64,000 bases of DNA from VBDM01 sp041496705. Lineage in GTDB: Bacteria > Pseudomonadota > Gammaproteobacteria > Burkholderiales > SG8-39. Shown piece by piece: positions 50,830-59,461 of the stretch. The notes below the pieces were generated by a model, which ran no database searches, had not been told where the DNA came from, and saw only the letters and a list, made by a program, of their open reading frames with translations. The stretch spans positions 1-64,000 of the forward strand of contig JBGQFD010000006.1 in assembly GCA_041496705.1 (NCBI GenBank). Reading direction: 5' to 3'. The stretch's first letter is position 1. Each line of letters opens with the position of its first letter. The position numbers were made by a program, and so were the translations under genes.

Positions 50830-51728
50830 CGGCCCACAACCTGTGGAAGTCCTACGACGGCCAGGATGTGGTCGCCGGCGTCAGCTTCAGCGTCGCGCCG
50901 GGCGAATGCTACGGGCTGCTCGGGCCGAACGGAGCGGGCAAGACCACGACGCTGCGCCTGTGCCTGGGGCTCACCGATCCCGATGCCGGCTCGGTCGAGC
51001 TCATGCAGATCCCGGTTCCGGGGGAGGCGCGACGCGCGCGCGCGCGCGTCGGCGTGGTGCCGCAGATGGACAACCTCGACCCGGATTTCACCGTCACCGA
51101 GAACCTGCTCGTCTACGGCCGCTACTTCGGCCTGGACGAACGCACCCTCGGCGAGCGCATCCCGAAGCTTCTGGAATTCGCCGGCCTCGCCTCGCGCGGC
51201 GGCGCGCGCATCCAGACCCTCTCCGGCGGCATGAAGCGGCGCCTGACGCTCGCTCGCGCGCTCATCAACGATCCGGACATCGTCTTCATGGACGAGCCCA
51301 CCACGGGCCTCGATCCGCAGGCACGCCACCTCATCTGGGAGCGCCTCAAACAGTTGCTCGCCGAGGGTAAGACCCTGGTACTGACGACGCATTTCATGGA
51401 GGAAGCCGAGCGCCTGTGTGCGCGCCTCGCGATCATGGACCACGGGCGTTTCATCACCGAAGGCAGCCCTCGCGAGCTAATCCTGCGCCACATCGAGCCG
51501 CACGTGGTGGAAGTGCACGGCGACGGCGTGATGGACTGGGCCGACCGCGAGGCGGCCGCGCTCGCAGCGCGCGTGGAGCGCAGTGGCGACACCGCTTTCT
51601 GCTACGCGACCGAACCGGCGCAGATCCTCGCGAGCCTGGCGAAGCGCGAGGAGCTGCGCTACCTGCACCGGCCGGCCAGCCTCGAGGACGTTTTCCTCAA
51701 GCTCACCGGCCGGGAGCTGCGCGACTGA
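50817..51728 (+). CDS. ABC-2 type exporter, ATP-binding protein (NodI-like)
   Basis: A 303-residue ATPase with GLLGPNGAGKTTTLR (Walker A), the TLSGGMKRRLTLARALI signature, IVFMDEPTTGLDPQ (Walker B) and the TTHFMEEAERLC switch histidine. The C-terminal 80 residues match the NodI/DrrA-like extension. It powers export of an unknown substrate through the permease encoded next. The start is GTG at 50817, overlapping the hydrolase gene. Confidence 0.93.
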   Translation: MAVIAAHNLWKSYDGQDVVAGVSFSVAPGECYGLLGPNGAGKTTTLRLCLGLTDPDAGSVELMQIPVPGEARRARARVGVVPQMDNLDPDFTVTENLLVYGRYFGLDERTLGERIPKLLEFAGLASRGGARIQTLSGGMKRRLTLARALINDPDIVFMDEPTTGLDPQARHLIWERLKQLLAEGKTLVLTTHFMEEAERLCARLAIMDHGRFITEGSPRELILRHIEPHVVEVHGDGVMDWADREAAALAARVERSGDTAFCYATEPAQILASLAKREELRYLHRPASLEDVFLKLTGRELRD

Positions 51729-52507
51729 TGCGACTCTTCCACGCGCCCCTTCCGAGCCTGCGCTTCGTCCCGGTGTGGCGCAGGAACCTCCTCGTGTGGC
51801 GCAAGCTCGCCGTCGCCTCGGTGCTCGGCAACCTCGCCGATCCGCTGATCTACGTACTCGGCCTGGGGTACGGCCTGGGCGCCATCCTGCCCGAGGTCGG
51901 AGGCGTGTCCTACGTCGCCTTCCTCGCCGCCGGCATGGTCTGCTCGAGCACCATGAATACCGCTTCCTTCGAGGCGATGTACTCGGCGTTCTCGCGCATG
52001 CACGTGCAGCACACCTGGGACGCCATCATGAACGCGCCGGTCGACCTCGACGACGTGGTGCTCGCCGAGCTCGTCTGGGCAGCCTCGAAGAGCGTGCTTT
52101 CCGGTCTGGCCATCCTCGCCGTCATCTGGGCGCTCGGCTTGTCGAGCTCGCCACTGTCGCTCTGGGTGCTCGCGCTCACGCCGCTCATCGGGCTCACCTT
52201 CGCAGCGCTCGGCCTGGCGGTGACGGCGCTTGCCTGGAACTACGACTTCTTCATGTACTACTTCACGCTGGTGATGACGCCGATGATGATGCTCTCGGGT
52301 GTGTTCTTCCCGGTCGAGCAGCTGCCCGTGCTGTTCCGCGGGATCGCCGAGATCCTGCCGCTGAGCCACGCGGTGGAACTCTCGCGGCCGCTGTTGCTCG
52401 GCCGGATTCCCGAGCACATCCTGCTGCACCTCGGCGTTCTGCTTGCGTACACCGCCGCGGGGTTTTATGCTGCGACGGTCCTGTTCCGCAAGAGGCTGCT
52501 CAAGTAG
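51728..52507 (+). CDS. ABC-2 type exporter, permease (NodJ-like)
   Basis: A 259-residue six-helix permease with WRRNLLVWRKLAVASVLGNLADPLIYVLGLGYGLG, the ABC-2 motif YFTLVMTPMMMLSGVFFPVEQLP and ILPLSHAVELSRPL. It forms the channel with the ATPase upstream, and its ATG overlaps that gene's stop (TGATG). The exporter resembles nodulation-factor exporters, but such pairs are common outside rhizobia and no nod genes are seen. Confidence 0.92.
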   Translation: MRLFHAPLPSLRFVPVWRRNLLVWRKLAVASVLGNLADPLIYVLGLGYGLGAILPEVGGVSYVAFLAAGMVCSSTMNTASFEAMYSAFSRMHVQHTWDAIMNAPVDLDDVVLAELVWAASKSVLSGLAILAVIWALGLSSSPLSLWVLALTPLIGLTFAALGLAVTALAWNYDFFMYYFTLVMTPMMMLSGVFFPVEQLPVLFRGIAEILPLSHAVELSRPLLLGRIPEHILLHLGVLLAYTAAGFYAATVLFRKRLLK

Positions 52508-52515
52508 CCGCGATC

Positions 52516-52926
52516 GTGCTCTGGGTCAAGTCGCTGCACATCATCTTCGTGGTCACCTGGTTCGCCGGGCTGTTCTACCTGCCGCGGCTATTCGTCTACC
52601 ACGCGATGGCCGGTGACCGCGAAGGCAGCGAGCGCTTCAAGGTGATGGAGCGCAAGCTCTACTGGGGCATCATGGCGCCCGGCGCCGTGCTCAGCATCGT
52701 CTTCGGCGCCTGGCTTTTGGCCTACGGATTCGCCGGCGGCTGGCTGTACGCCAAGCTCGTCGTGGTGGTGCTTCTCGTCGCCTACCACCTCTACTGCGGC
52801 AAGCTGCTCGCGGATTTTGCGCACGATCGCAACACCCGGTCGCATGTCTGGTTCCGCTGGTTCAACGAAGTGCCGACCGTCTTCCTCTTCGCCGGGGTCA
52901 TCCTCGCCGTCGTGAAGCCTTTCTAG
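52516..52926 (+). CDS. hemJ: protoporphyrinogen IX oxidase HemJ
   Basis: A 136-residue four-helix membrane protein matching HemJ (formerly UPF0093). The proposed heme- and catalysis-related residues are His8 in KSLHIIFVVTWFAGLFYLPR and Lys80 in YAKLVVVV. It oxidises protoporphyrinogen IX to protoporphyrin IX in heme synthesis. The GTG start at 52516, 8 bases after the permease stop, gives the standard N-terminus. The long open frame upstream is a shadow of the ABC genes. Confidence 0.92.
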   Translation: MLWVKSLHIIFVVTWFAGLFYLPRLFVYHAMAGDREGSERFKVMERKLYWGIMAPGAVLSIVFGAWLLAYGFAGGWLYAKLVVVVLLVAYHLYCGKLLADFAHDRNTRSHVWFRWFNEVPTVFLFAGVILAVVKPF

Positions 52927-53018
52927 CCGGACGCCGGCCGCGCCTGGGGGTCCTGGACCGCACTCCGGGCCGCAGGCTCGTGCTAATCTTGGCATGATCG
53001 TTGCCCTGAAACCCTACC

Positions 53019-53531
53019 ATGAACGCCAAAGACATTACGCTCAGGCCGGGGCGCGTTGCCGACGCGGGGAAGATCGCCGCCATGTCGCGCGACCTCATCG
53101 AGGCCGGCCTCGGTTGGTCCTGGGGCCCTGACCGCGTGGCGCGCTCGATTGCCAACAAGGACACCTACGCGCTGCTCGCCTGCGAGCGCGAGCGGCTCGT
53201 CGCGTTCTCGATCATGCACTTCGGCGACGAGCACGCGCACCTCAACCTCCTGGCAGTGCGCCCGTCGCACCAGCGCCTGGGCATCGGCCGCAGCATGGTC
53301 GAATGGCTGATCGAATCGGCTTGCGTGGCGGGAATCGCCACCGTCCACCTGGAACTGCGCGCCGCCAACTACGTAGCGCGCAGCTTCTACAAGTCGCTCG
53401 GATTCGCCGAATCCGCCTACATCCCGGGCTACTACCGCGGCCGCGAGATGGCGCTGCGAATGGTGCGGATTCTGCGCCGGCCGGACGCGACGCTACCGGC
53501 CTGGCCGCTGCCGAAGCTGCGCAAAGGCTGA
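53019..53531 (+). CDS. GNAT family N-acetyltransferase
   Basis: A 170-residue GNAT protein close to RimI in layout. It has LLAVRPSHQRLGIGRSMVEWL (the acetyl-CoA pyrophosphate loop, here QRLGIG) and the C-terminal NYVARSFYKSLGFAESAYIPGYY. It may acetylate a protein N-terminus or a small amine, and the substrate is unknown. A TAATCT at 52984-52989 could be its -10 box. It is convergent with the acyl-CoA ligase gene. Confidence 0.88.
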   Translation: MNAKDITLRPGRVADAGKIAAMSRDLIEAGLGWSWGPDRVARSIANKDTYALLACERERLVAFSIMHFGDEHAHLNLLAVRPSHQRLGIGRSMVEWLIESACVAGIATVHLELRAANYVARSFYKSLGFAESAYIPGYYRGREMALRMVRILRRPDATLPAWPLPKLRKG

Positions 53532-53564
53532 CACCAGGCGGCACAGGCGACTCCTGCATCAGAG

Positions 53565-53591
53565 CCGGGCGTTTCCCGGGAACTCGCCCGG
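53565..53591. terminator. nested palindrome between convergent genes
   Basis: CCGGGCG (53565-53571) pairs with CGCCCGG (53585-53591). The loop itself contains the palindrome TTCCCGGGAA. No T run follows on either strand, so it is a possible bidirectional stop or mRNA 3'-end structure rather than a classic terminator. Confidence 0.4.
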
Positions 53592-53642
53592 TGGCGCACC
53601 GCGCTCTATCGCGGAAGATCCGCGCGCGCTTTGCTTCCAGGA

Positions 53643-53661
53643 CTCGACAAGCTCAGTCGAG
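53643..53661. repeat. short palindrome CTCGAC-AAGCTCA-GTCGAG
   Basis: A 6-bp inverted repeat around AAGCTCA, overlapping the last codon and stop of the acyl-CoA ligase gene. The core CGACAAGCTCAG is like the short intergenic palindromes scattered in many environmental proteobacterial genomes. Only one copy is in this window, so repeat status is inferred. Confidence 0.35.
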
Positions 53662-55311
53662 CGGACCTGCCGAGTAGGCGCGCTCGATCTCGGCGCCGAA
53701 GGTCTTAAGCACGCGCTCGCGCCGCACCTTGAGTGTCGCCGTCAGCAGGCCGTTCTCGACTGTCCAGGGCTCGCGCGTCGCGATGACCCGCCGCACGCGG
53801 ATGTAACGCGGGAAACCCTTGAGGCGCTCGTTGGCGCGACGGATGAGCCCCTTCTCGTCGGTTTCCCGCGTCACGGCGACCAGTGTGAGGAATGGACGGC
53901 CCTCGCCGATCAGTATTCCTTGCTCGAAGGCCAGGTCGCCGAGAATTGCCAGCTCGACATCCTGCGGCGGAAGCTTCTCGCCGTTGGATAGCACGAGCAC
54001 GTCCTTCAGCCGGCCGCGGATGAAGATCCTGCCCGAGCGAATCTCGGCGAGATCGCCGGTGTGCAGCCAGCCCTCGGGATCGAGCGCCTTCGCGGTCGCC
54101 TCGGGGTCATTCCAGTAGCCCAGCATGACACTCGGGCCGCGCGCGAGCAGCTCGCCTTGCGGGCCGAGGCGCACCTCGACGTTGTCGAGCGCAATCCCCA
54201 CCGACTCCGGGACGTTTCCCTCGAGCCGGTTGACCGAAATCACCGGAGAGGCTTCGGTCATCCCGTATCCCTGCAGCAGCGGCAGGCCCAGACCGATGAA
54301 GAGCCACGCGATAGACGCATCCAGGGGAGCGCCGCCGAGCACGGCGAAGCGCAGCCGGCCACCCAGCCTCGCGAGCACTGGCTGCGCGACGCGCCGGCGC
54401 AGCAGGGCGAGCACGATCCGATCGGCAAGCCCGGCCTCGCCGCGCGCAGCGCGGCCCCCCGCCGCGACCACGCGCTCGAAGAGGCGCTTCTTCGCCGGCG
54501 ACGCGGCGAGCGTCTCGTTGACGCGCGCGGCGAAGCGCTCGAAAACGCGCGGCACGGCGTACACCACCGTGGGCTGCTGGCTCGCGAGGTCCTCGGCGAG
54601 CTGCGAAACCGAGCGCGCAAACGCAACCTGCGCACCGATCGACAGAGGCAGGTAGTAGCCCCCCGTACGCTCGAGCATGTGCGACAGAGGCAGGAACGAA
54701 AGGAACCGGTCATCCGATCGGGCGAGGCGCGTGCGTTCGCTTGCGGCGACGTTGGCAAGGATGTTGCCATGACTGAGCATGACGCCCTTGGGCCGGCCGG
54801 CGGTGCCGGAGGTGTAGCACACGGTGGCAAGAGTACCTGCGCCGAGATCCGCAACGGAGAATGCGGGCGCCTGCTTCGGCAGGACCGCGTCCACCGTTGC
54901 ATGCCCGCTCCCGGTTTCGGTGGCGAGGCAAAGGATGCGCGGCGCCGTGGCCAGCTTCGCCAGCTCGCCCGCCATGCGGCCGCTTTCCACCACCAGAAGG
55001 CGCGCGCCGCTGTTTTCCAGGCACCAGGCGACGTTTTCCGGGTTGTCGTCGACGTACAGCGGCACGATCACCATGCCCATTCCCAGCGCCGCCTGGTCGG
55101 CCGCGACCCAGTGAATGCCGTTTCTGAGACACAGTGCGATGCGCTCCCCGAGCGCGAACCCTTCGGCGCGCAGATACGCCTGCCAGCGCGCCGCGTAGGC
55201 GGCAATGTCGCGCGCCGATATGTCACGCCAGCTGCCCTCGAGGTGCTGGCGATAGAGAATGCGATCCGGCGTCGCCAGCTGCGCCTGCAGGAGCCCTGCG
55301 ATGTTGGCCAT
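53653..55311 (-). CDS. long-chain fatty acid-CoA ligase (AMP-forming)
   Basis: A 552-residue adenylate-forming enzyme with the AMP-binding P-loop YTSGTAGRPKGVMLSHGN, the A5 motif QGYGMTEASPV, the GWLHTGDLAEI hinge region and GRLKDVLVLSNGEKLPP. The overall pattern matches FAA1/FadD15-like long-chain acyl-CoA synthetases. It activates fatty acids with ATP and CoA. The start at 55311 has GGAGA on the reverse strand. The longer frame upstream overlaps the divergent methyltransferase gene. Confidence 0.92.
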   Translation of the reverse strand: MANIAGLLQAQLATPDRILYRQHLEGSWRDISARDIAAYAARWQAYLRAEGFALGERIALCLRNGIHWVAADQAALGMGMVIVPLYVDDNPENVAWCLENSGARLLVVESGRMAGELAKLATAPRILCLATETGSGHATVDAVLPKQAPAFSVADLGAGTLATVCYTSGTAGRPKGVMLSHGNILANVAASERTRLARSDDRFLSFLPLSHMLERTGGYYLPLSIGAQVAFARSVSQLAEDLASQQPTVVYAVPRVFERFAARVNETLAASPAKKRLFERVVAAGGRAARGEAGLADRIVLALLRRRVAQPVLARLGGRLRFAVLGGAPLDASIAWLFIGLGLPLLQGYGMTEASPVISVNRLEGNVPESVGIALDNVEVRLGPQGELLARGPSVMLGYWNDPEATAKALDPEGWLHTGDLAEIRSGRIFIRGRLKDVLVLSNGEKLPPQDVELAILGDLAFEQGILIGEGRPFLTLVAVTRETDEKGLIRRANERLKGFPRYIRVRRVIATREPWTVENGLLTATLKVRRERVLKTFGAEIERAYSAGPLD

Positions 55312-55403
55312 GAATTCTCCGCCACGGCGCGCGACCCGCGCAGGCCTGCGCCGCCTGTAATAAGCTGCGGTCTTGCCGCACCTCTCATCATCCTGAACCT
55401 GCC

Positions 55404-56564
55404 TTGACCCCGCAAGCCTTCTTTGCCTCCTGCCCTCGCGGCCTGGAGGCCCTGCTCGCCGACGAGCTTCGCGGGCTGGGCGCGCGGACGATGCAGACGC
55501 TTCCGGGCGGGGTGGCGTTCGAGGGCGATCTGCGTACCTGCTACCGAGCAAACCTCGAGTCGCGGCTCGCCACGCGCGTGCTCATGTGCCTCGCGCGCAC
55601 GCCCTGCCGCAACGAGGATGACGTCTACGCCGCTGCGCACGCGCTCCCCTGGAGCGACTGGTTCAGCGAGAAGCAGAGCATCCGGGTGGATGTCAACGCC
55701 ATCCGCTCGCCGCTGAAGAGCCTGGAGTTCGCCACGCTGCGCATCAAGGACGCAGTGTGCGACCGCTTCCGCGCCGATCTCGGGCAGCGCCCCGACGTCG
55801 ACACACGCTCGCCGCAAGTGCGCATCCAGGCGTTTCTGGACCGCGACAGCATCACGCTGTACCTGGACACCTCGGGCGAGCCTCTGCACAAACGCGGCTA
55901 CCGGCGCGAGGCAGCCGAGGCACCTCTGAAGGAAAACCTCGCCGCCGGGATCCTGCGCCTGTCGGGCTGGGATGGACGGGAACCCCTGCTCGAGCCGATG
56001 TGCGGCAGCGGCACGTTGGCGATCGAAGCCGCGCTGATGGCGCTCGCCATTCCCCCCGGACACGCGCGCCGGTTCGGTTTCGAGCGCCTGGCGGGATTCG
56101 ACGCCCGGGCGTGGAACGACGTACGCGACGCGGCGCTGGCGCGCGCAGAAAGACCGCGTGCGCTGCCGATCCATGCGCGCGACCGCTACGGAGACGAACT
56201 GAAGCGCGCAAGCGCGAACGTCCAAGCAGCGGGGCTCGCCGGCTGCATCGAGCTGAAGCAGGCCGACATCCTCGACACCGGCGCTCCGGCCGCAAGCGGC
56301 GTGCTAGTCGCGAATCCGCCGTACGGCGCGCGCATCGGCGAGGACCAGGAACTTGCCGAGTTCTACCCGAAGCTCGGCGACACGCTGAAGAAATACTACG
56401 CCGGCTGGCGCTGCTACTTCTTTTCCGGCGACGCGCGCCTGCCGAGGCTGATCCGACTCACGGCAACGAAAAAAACGCCGCTCTTCAACGGCCCTATCGA
56501 GTGCCGGCTGTACGAGTACCGGATCGTCGCCGGTTCCAACCGCAGGAAAGCCGCCACCGGCTGA
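55404..56564 (+). CDS. THUMP-domain RNA methyltransferase (RlmL N-terminal type)
   Basis: A 386-residue protein with an N-terminal ferredoxin-like/THUMP RNA-binding part (about 1-155; FFASCPRGLEALLADEL) and a Rossmann methyltransferase with LLEPMCGSGTLAIEAALMA and the catalytic NPPYG. This is the N-terminal half of RlmL, which makes m2G2445 in 23S rRNA. The RlmK half is absent, as is usual in betaproteobacteria. The start is TTG at 55404, with no in-frame ATG nearby. Confidence 0.92.
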   Translation: MTPQAFFASCPRGLEALLADELRGLGARTMQTLPGGVAFEGDLRTCYRANLESRLATRVLMCLARTPCRNEDDVYAAAHALPWSDWFSEKQSIRVDVNAIRSPLKSLEFATLRIKDAVCDRFRADLGQRPDVDTRSPQVRIQAFLDRDSITLYLDTSGEPLHKRGYRREAAEAPLKENLAAGILRLSGWDGREPLLEPMCGSGTLAIEAALMALAIPPGHARRFGFERLAGFDARAWNDVRDAALARAERPRALPIHARDRYGDELKRASANVQAAGLAGCIELKQADILDTGAPAASGVLVANPPYGARIGEDQELAEFYPKLGDTLKKYYAGWRCYFFSGDARLPRLIRLTATKKTPLFNGPIECRLYEYRIVAGSNRRKAATG

Positions 56565-56570
56565 ACGCGA

Positions 56571-57011
56571 TCAGAGAAGGCGGCCGCGCGTTCCGGTCAC
56601 GGCGAGGAAGATCTCGCGCAGAAACACCATCAGCGCCATGATGAAGGAGAGCATCGCGCCGATGAAAAGCAGCCCGATGAACTTCGAGAGGTCCAGGTCG
56701 ATGAGGGCGTCGACGAAGGCGGTGGCGATCAGCATCCCGACGCAAATTGCGCACAGCACGGCGAGCACCATCGAGCCGTAGACGAGGTGCACGCGCCGGC
56801 CGAGCACCTCGAGCTCCGCGCGCACGCCGGTCTGTCCTTCCGGGGTCAGTTGTCGCAATCGATCCTCGAGCATGCGTCTGCGGTCTACGGCGCGTCCGAG
56901 CCGCGTGGTGAGGACGCCGATGATCGTGCCCACCGCGGTGAGCAGGAACACCGGCGCCACCGCTAGCTGGATGAGCCTGGTGACGTCGATTATGTTGTCC
57001 GGGCTGGTCAT
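56571..57011 (-). CDS. DUF2721 membrane protein
   Basis: A 146-residue protein with three hydrophobic helices (about 16-36, 77-100 and 108-130). A basic segment between the first two (TTRLGRAVDRRRMLEDRL) is characteristic of DUF2721. Function is unknown. It is convergent with the methyltransferase gene, with a 6-base gap. Confidence 0.87.
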   Translation of the reverse strand: MTSPDNIIDVTRLIQLAVAPVFLLTAVGTIIGVLTTRLGRAVDRRRMLEDRLRQLTPEGQTGVRAELEVLGRRVHLVYGSMVLAVLCAICVGMLIATAFVDALIDLDLSKFIGLLFIGAMLSFIMALMVFLREIFLAVTGTRGRLL

Positions 57012-57038
57012 CTCGGGTCTCCCTGGTCGGCGCCGCGC

Positions 57039-57362
57039 TTAGACCATCGCCTTGCGCAGCGCATGCTTAAAGTGGTGGATGTGGTCCAGCGCCACCTTGA
57101 GTTTCTCGCGGTCCTTCGCGGCGAGCGCTTCGTCGCGCTTCTTCTGCCATTCGCGGATCTTTGCCTTGAACGCGCCCTTGTCGATCCCCTTTACTTCGTG
57201 GTGGACGTGCATGTCGATGCCGAGCGCCTTGCAGAGAGCCTCGAGCAGGTGATCCTTGTTGAGCTGGGTGTAGCCCTTCACCGCCTCGTGCTCGATGCCC
57301 GCCGCGATCTCGCGCAGCTCGGCGAGGGGCTTCGCTTTCAGCTCAGGAAAAGTGTGTGCCAT
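57039..57362 (-). CDS. small basic protein with a Rho-N/SAP-like helical start
   Basis: A 107-residue, His- and Lys-rich protein. Residues 1-45 (LKAKPLAELREIAAGI, then KDHLLEALCKALGI) resemble the helix-turn-helix-like Rho N-terminal or SAP fold. The C-terminal half (AFKAKIREWQKKRDEALAA, then IHHFKHALRK) is a charged helix pair. The ATG at 57362 has GGGAG upstream on the reverse strand and is preferred to 57389. No function is assigned. Confidence 0.75.
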   Translation of the reverse strand: MAHTFPELKAKPLAELREIAAGIEHEAVKGYTQLNKDHLLEALCKALGIDMHVHHEVKGIDKGAFKAKIREWQKKRDEALAAKDREKLKVALDHIHHFKHALRKAMV

Positions 57363-57406
57363 GGTTTCAGCTCCCTGAAAGAACGGCAATGATACCTCGC
57401 GCGACC

Positions 57407-57907
57407 CTAGGCCGCGCCCAGCTCCTTCTCGATGTCGGGCTCGAGCGCCTCAGGGACGGTCTTGGGCGCATAGCGCTCCACCACCTGGCCGTCGCGGCCG
57501 ATCAGGAACTTGGTGAAATTCCACTTGATCGCCTCGGTGCCCAGAAGCCCCGGCGCCTCGCGCACCAGCCACCGGTACAGCGGGTGGGCGCCCGGACCGT
57601 TCACCTCGATCTTGTCGAACATCCGGAAGCTCACGCCGTAGTTCTTCTCGCAGAACGCGCCGATCGCCGCGGCGTCGCCGGGCTCCTGCTTGCCGAACTG
57701 GTTGCAGGGAAAGCCGAGCACCGCGAGGCCCTGGTCGTGATACTTGCGGTGCAGCGCCTCCAGACCCGCGTACTGCGGCGTGAAGCCGCATTCGCTCGCG
57801 GTGTTCACCACCAGCACCACCTTGCCGCGGAAGTCCGCTAGCGGCAGCTCGCCTCCCTGCAGCATCTTCGCGGAGAAATCGTAGAGTGTGCCCTGCGGCT
57901 TGCCCAT
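57407..57907 (-). CDS. glutathione peroxidase (Cys type)
   Basis: A 166-residue thioredoxin-fold peroxidase with NTASECGFTPQYAGLEAL (peroxidatic Cys in place of selenocysteine), GFPCNQFGKQEPG and WNFTKFLIGRDG. It reduces peroxides with glutathione or thioredoxin, and glutathione is made by the gshB product at 4.9 kb. It starts directly after the stop of the NAD-binding protein upstream on this strand. Confidence 0.95.
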   Translation of the reverse strand: MGKPQGTLYDFSAKMLQGGELPLADFRGKVVLVVNTASECGFTPQYAGLEALHRKYHDQGLAVLGFPCNQFGKQEPGDAAAIGAFCEKNYGVSFRMFDKIEVNGPGAHPLYRWLVREAPGLLGTEAIKWNFTKFLIGRDGQVVERYAPKTVPEALEPDIEKELGAA

Positions 57908-58561
57908 TCAGGAGCCTCCCGCGCTGCGGCGTATGTCCGCAACGCCGCAGAATCTTACACCCTCGCCCCCCCTTTCCACCGCATCAGCCAGCGCCGCGAC
58001 CATCTGCGCGAGCGTGACCAAGCCCAGGCGCTGCGCCGCGGCCCGCGTCGCCGGAATCACCTCGAGCAGCTTGAACACCGGCAGCAGCGCAAGCGGCCAG
58101 CGGTGGCCGGGTCCGAGCACGTACCAAGGCCGCAGTATCGTCGCCGCGATGCCACTCGCCACGACGAGCGCCTCGCCCTCCCTGCGCGCGGCGATGTAGG
58201 CCTGCATCACCGGCGCCGGATGCGCGACGCTGACGTAGACGAGGTGGCGCACCGTGGAATTGTGCGCCGCCGCTAGCGAAGCGCGGATCGACGCCAGATC
58301 GACCTGGAAAAACTCATCCGCCTTGGCGGGATTGGGGTGCGGCGTGCCCACCAGGTGCACAAGCGTGTCGCACGGCGCGATGGCCGCCGCGAAGCTCGCC
58401 GCATCGAGCGCGTTGCCGCTCACCGCCTGCGCCCCTCGCGGCAGCTTCGACTCCGAGCCGCGCCGCACCAGCGCGCGCACCGCGTGCCCGCGCGCGAGCA
58501 GCTCGCGCACGAGCGCCCGCCCCATGTAGCCGGTACCCCCGGTGACGAACACCGCCGTCAT
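57908..58561 (-). CDS. NAD(P)-binding protein, NmrA/atypical SDR family
   Basis: A 217-residue Rossmann protein with the VFVTGGTGYMGRALVREL nucleotide loop and the VHLVGTPHPNP and LVYVSVAHPAPVMQAYIAARREGE segments of atypical short-chain dehydrogenases. The usual YxxxK is replaced by YIAARRE, so it may be a redox sensor or structural relative rather than an active reductase. It ends one base before the peroxidase gene and overlaps the DUF998 gene by 4 bases. Confidence 0.87.
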   Translation of the reverse strand: MTAVFVTGGTGYMGRALVRELLARGHAVRALVRRGSESKLPRGAQAVSGNALDAASFAAAIAPCDTLVHLVGTPHPNPAKADEFFQVDLASIRASLAAAHNSTVRHLVYVSVAHPAPVMQAYIAARREGEALVVASGIAATILRPWYVLGPGHRWPLALLPVFKLLEVIPATRAAAQRLGLVTLAQMVAALADAVERGGEGVRFCGVADIRRSAGGS

Positions 58562-59178
58562 CTAACCACCGCGCCGTTCCAGACGCGCAGCGCGAACACG
58601 AAGATCCACAGCGACAGAGTTCCCGACGCGAGGCGCTCGTACAATCCGCGCCATCCTCCAGGCTCCGGGTTCCAGGTCATCAGCGCGAGAAACGCGAGGC
58701 CGAGCACGCTCGAAACGGCCGAATACGCCACCAGGCCGCGCAGGTCGCGATGCCGCCTGAACTCGATGCCCCAGAGAAATACCGACAGCAGCAACGCGAC
58801 GAAGCCGGCGGTCGCAAACATGCCGTGCAGGCGCGCGGCGAGCGACGCGGCCTCGGCGCACCCCGGCTCGCAGGAGAAAAAGCCGGCGCCGAGTCGCGAA
58901 AGACCATTCACGCCGAGCAGCGCCGCCGCGGACGCCGCGAGCCGGCCGCGGAACAGAACGCCGAGAACCGCAGCAAAGGCGACGTGCATGAGCCCGGTGG
59001 GCGCAAAGCCGGCGTAGCGCATGAGGAGCTCGGTCGGGCTGCCGCGCTCGCCGAGTTCGCTGATGTATTGCGCGGCGTGGCTGAACCCGGGGCGCAGCGC
59101 GCCGCAGAAGGCGATGCTTGCTGCCCACAGGAGCGGCGCGAGTATGCCGCAGAAAACGCCGATCCTGCGCGGATTCAT
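58558..59178 (-). CDS. DUF998 membrane protein
   Basis: A 206-residue protein with six hydrophobic helices and the DUF998 start GVFCGILAPLLWAASIAFCGALRPGFSHAAQYISELGERGS. Function is unknown. It is the first gene of the minus-strand run DUF998, NAD-binding protein, glutathione peroxidase, linked by a 4-base overlap. The accessory segment begins just upstream of it. Confidence 0.85.
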   Translation of the reverse strand: MNPRRIGVFCGILAPLLWAASIAFCGALRPGFSHAAQYISELGERGSPTELLMRYAGFAPTGLMHVAFAAVLGVLFRGRLAASAAALLGVNGLSRLGAGFFSCEPGCAEAASLAARLHGMFATAGFVALLLSVFLWGIEFRRHRDLRGLVAYSAVSSVLGLAFLALMTWNPEPGGWRGLYERLASGTLSLWIFVFALRVWNGAVVR

Positions 59179-59461
59179 GTCGTCAGGCGTGTCACGACGG
59201 GGAGTGGCGGGATGGCGCGACTTGCAGAATTGGTAGCGGGGGTTGCGTAGCTAGACGCATGACTGCGACCTCGACACGCCGGCGACGCAAATAGTCGCCG
59301 AGCTCTTGGAAGCGCTTGCCACCCGGTGCCTCGACGCGTTGGCGGTCGATCTGGCGGCAACCCTGTGTGTCCAAGAGCATTGCCGCGCGCCAACGTTTGA
59401 GTTCAGCGGCTGGTAAAGGCAGTCCGCTGAAACGAAGCGCCAGGCTGCTGCGATGCGGGCT
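59179..59461. other. gap without a confident gene; possible broken minus-strand frame
   Basis: A minus-strand frame stays open from about 59461 to a stop at about 59192, but it has no start codon until an ATG at 59380, and no family is recognised in its product. The stop of the gene at 59462 forms ATGA with a start that leads to a 20-codon peptide only. This could be the remains of a frameshifted gene. No RNA gene or repeat is seen. Confidence 0.3.
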
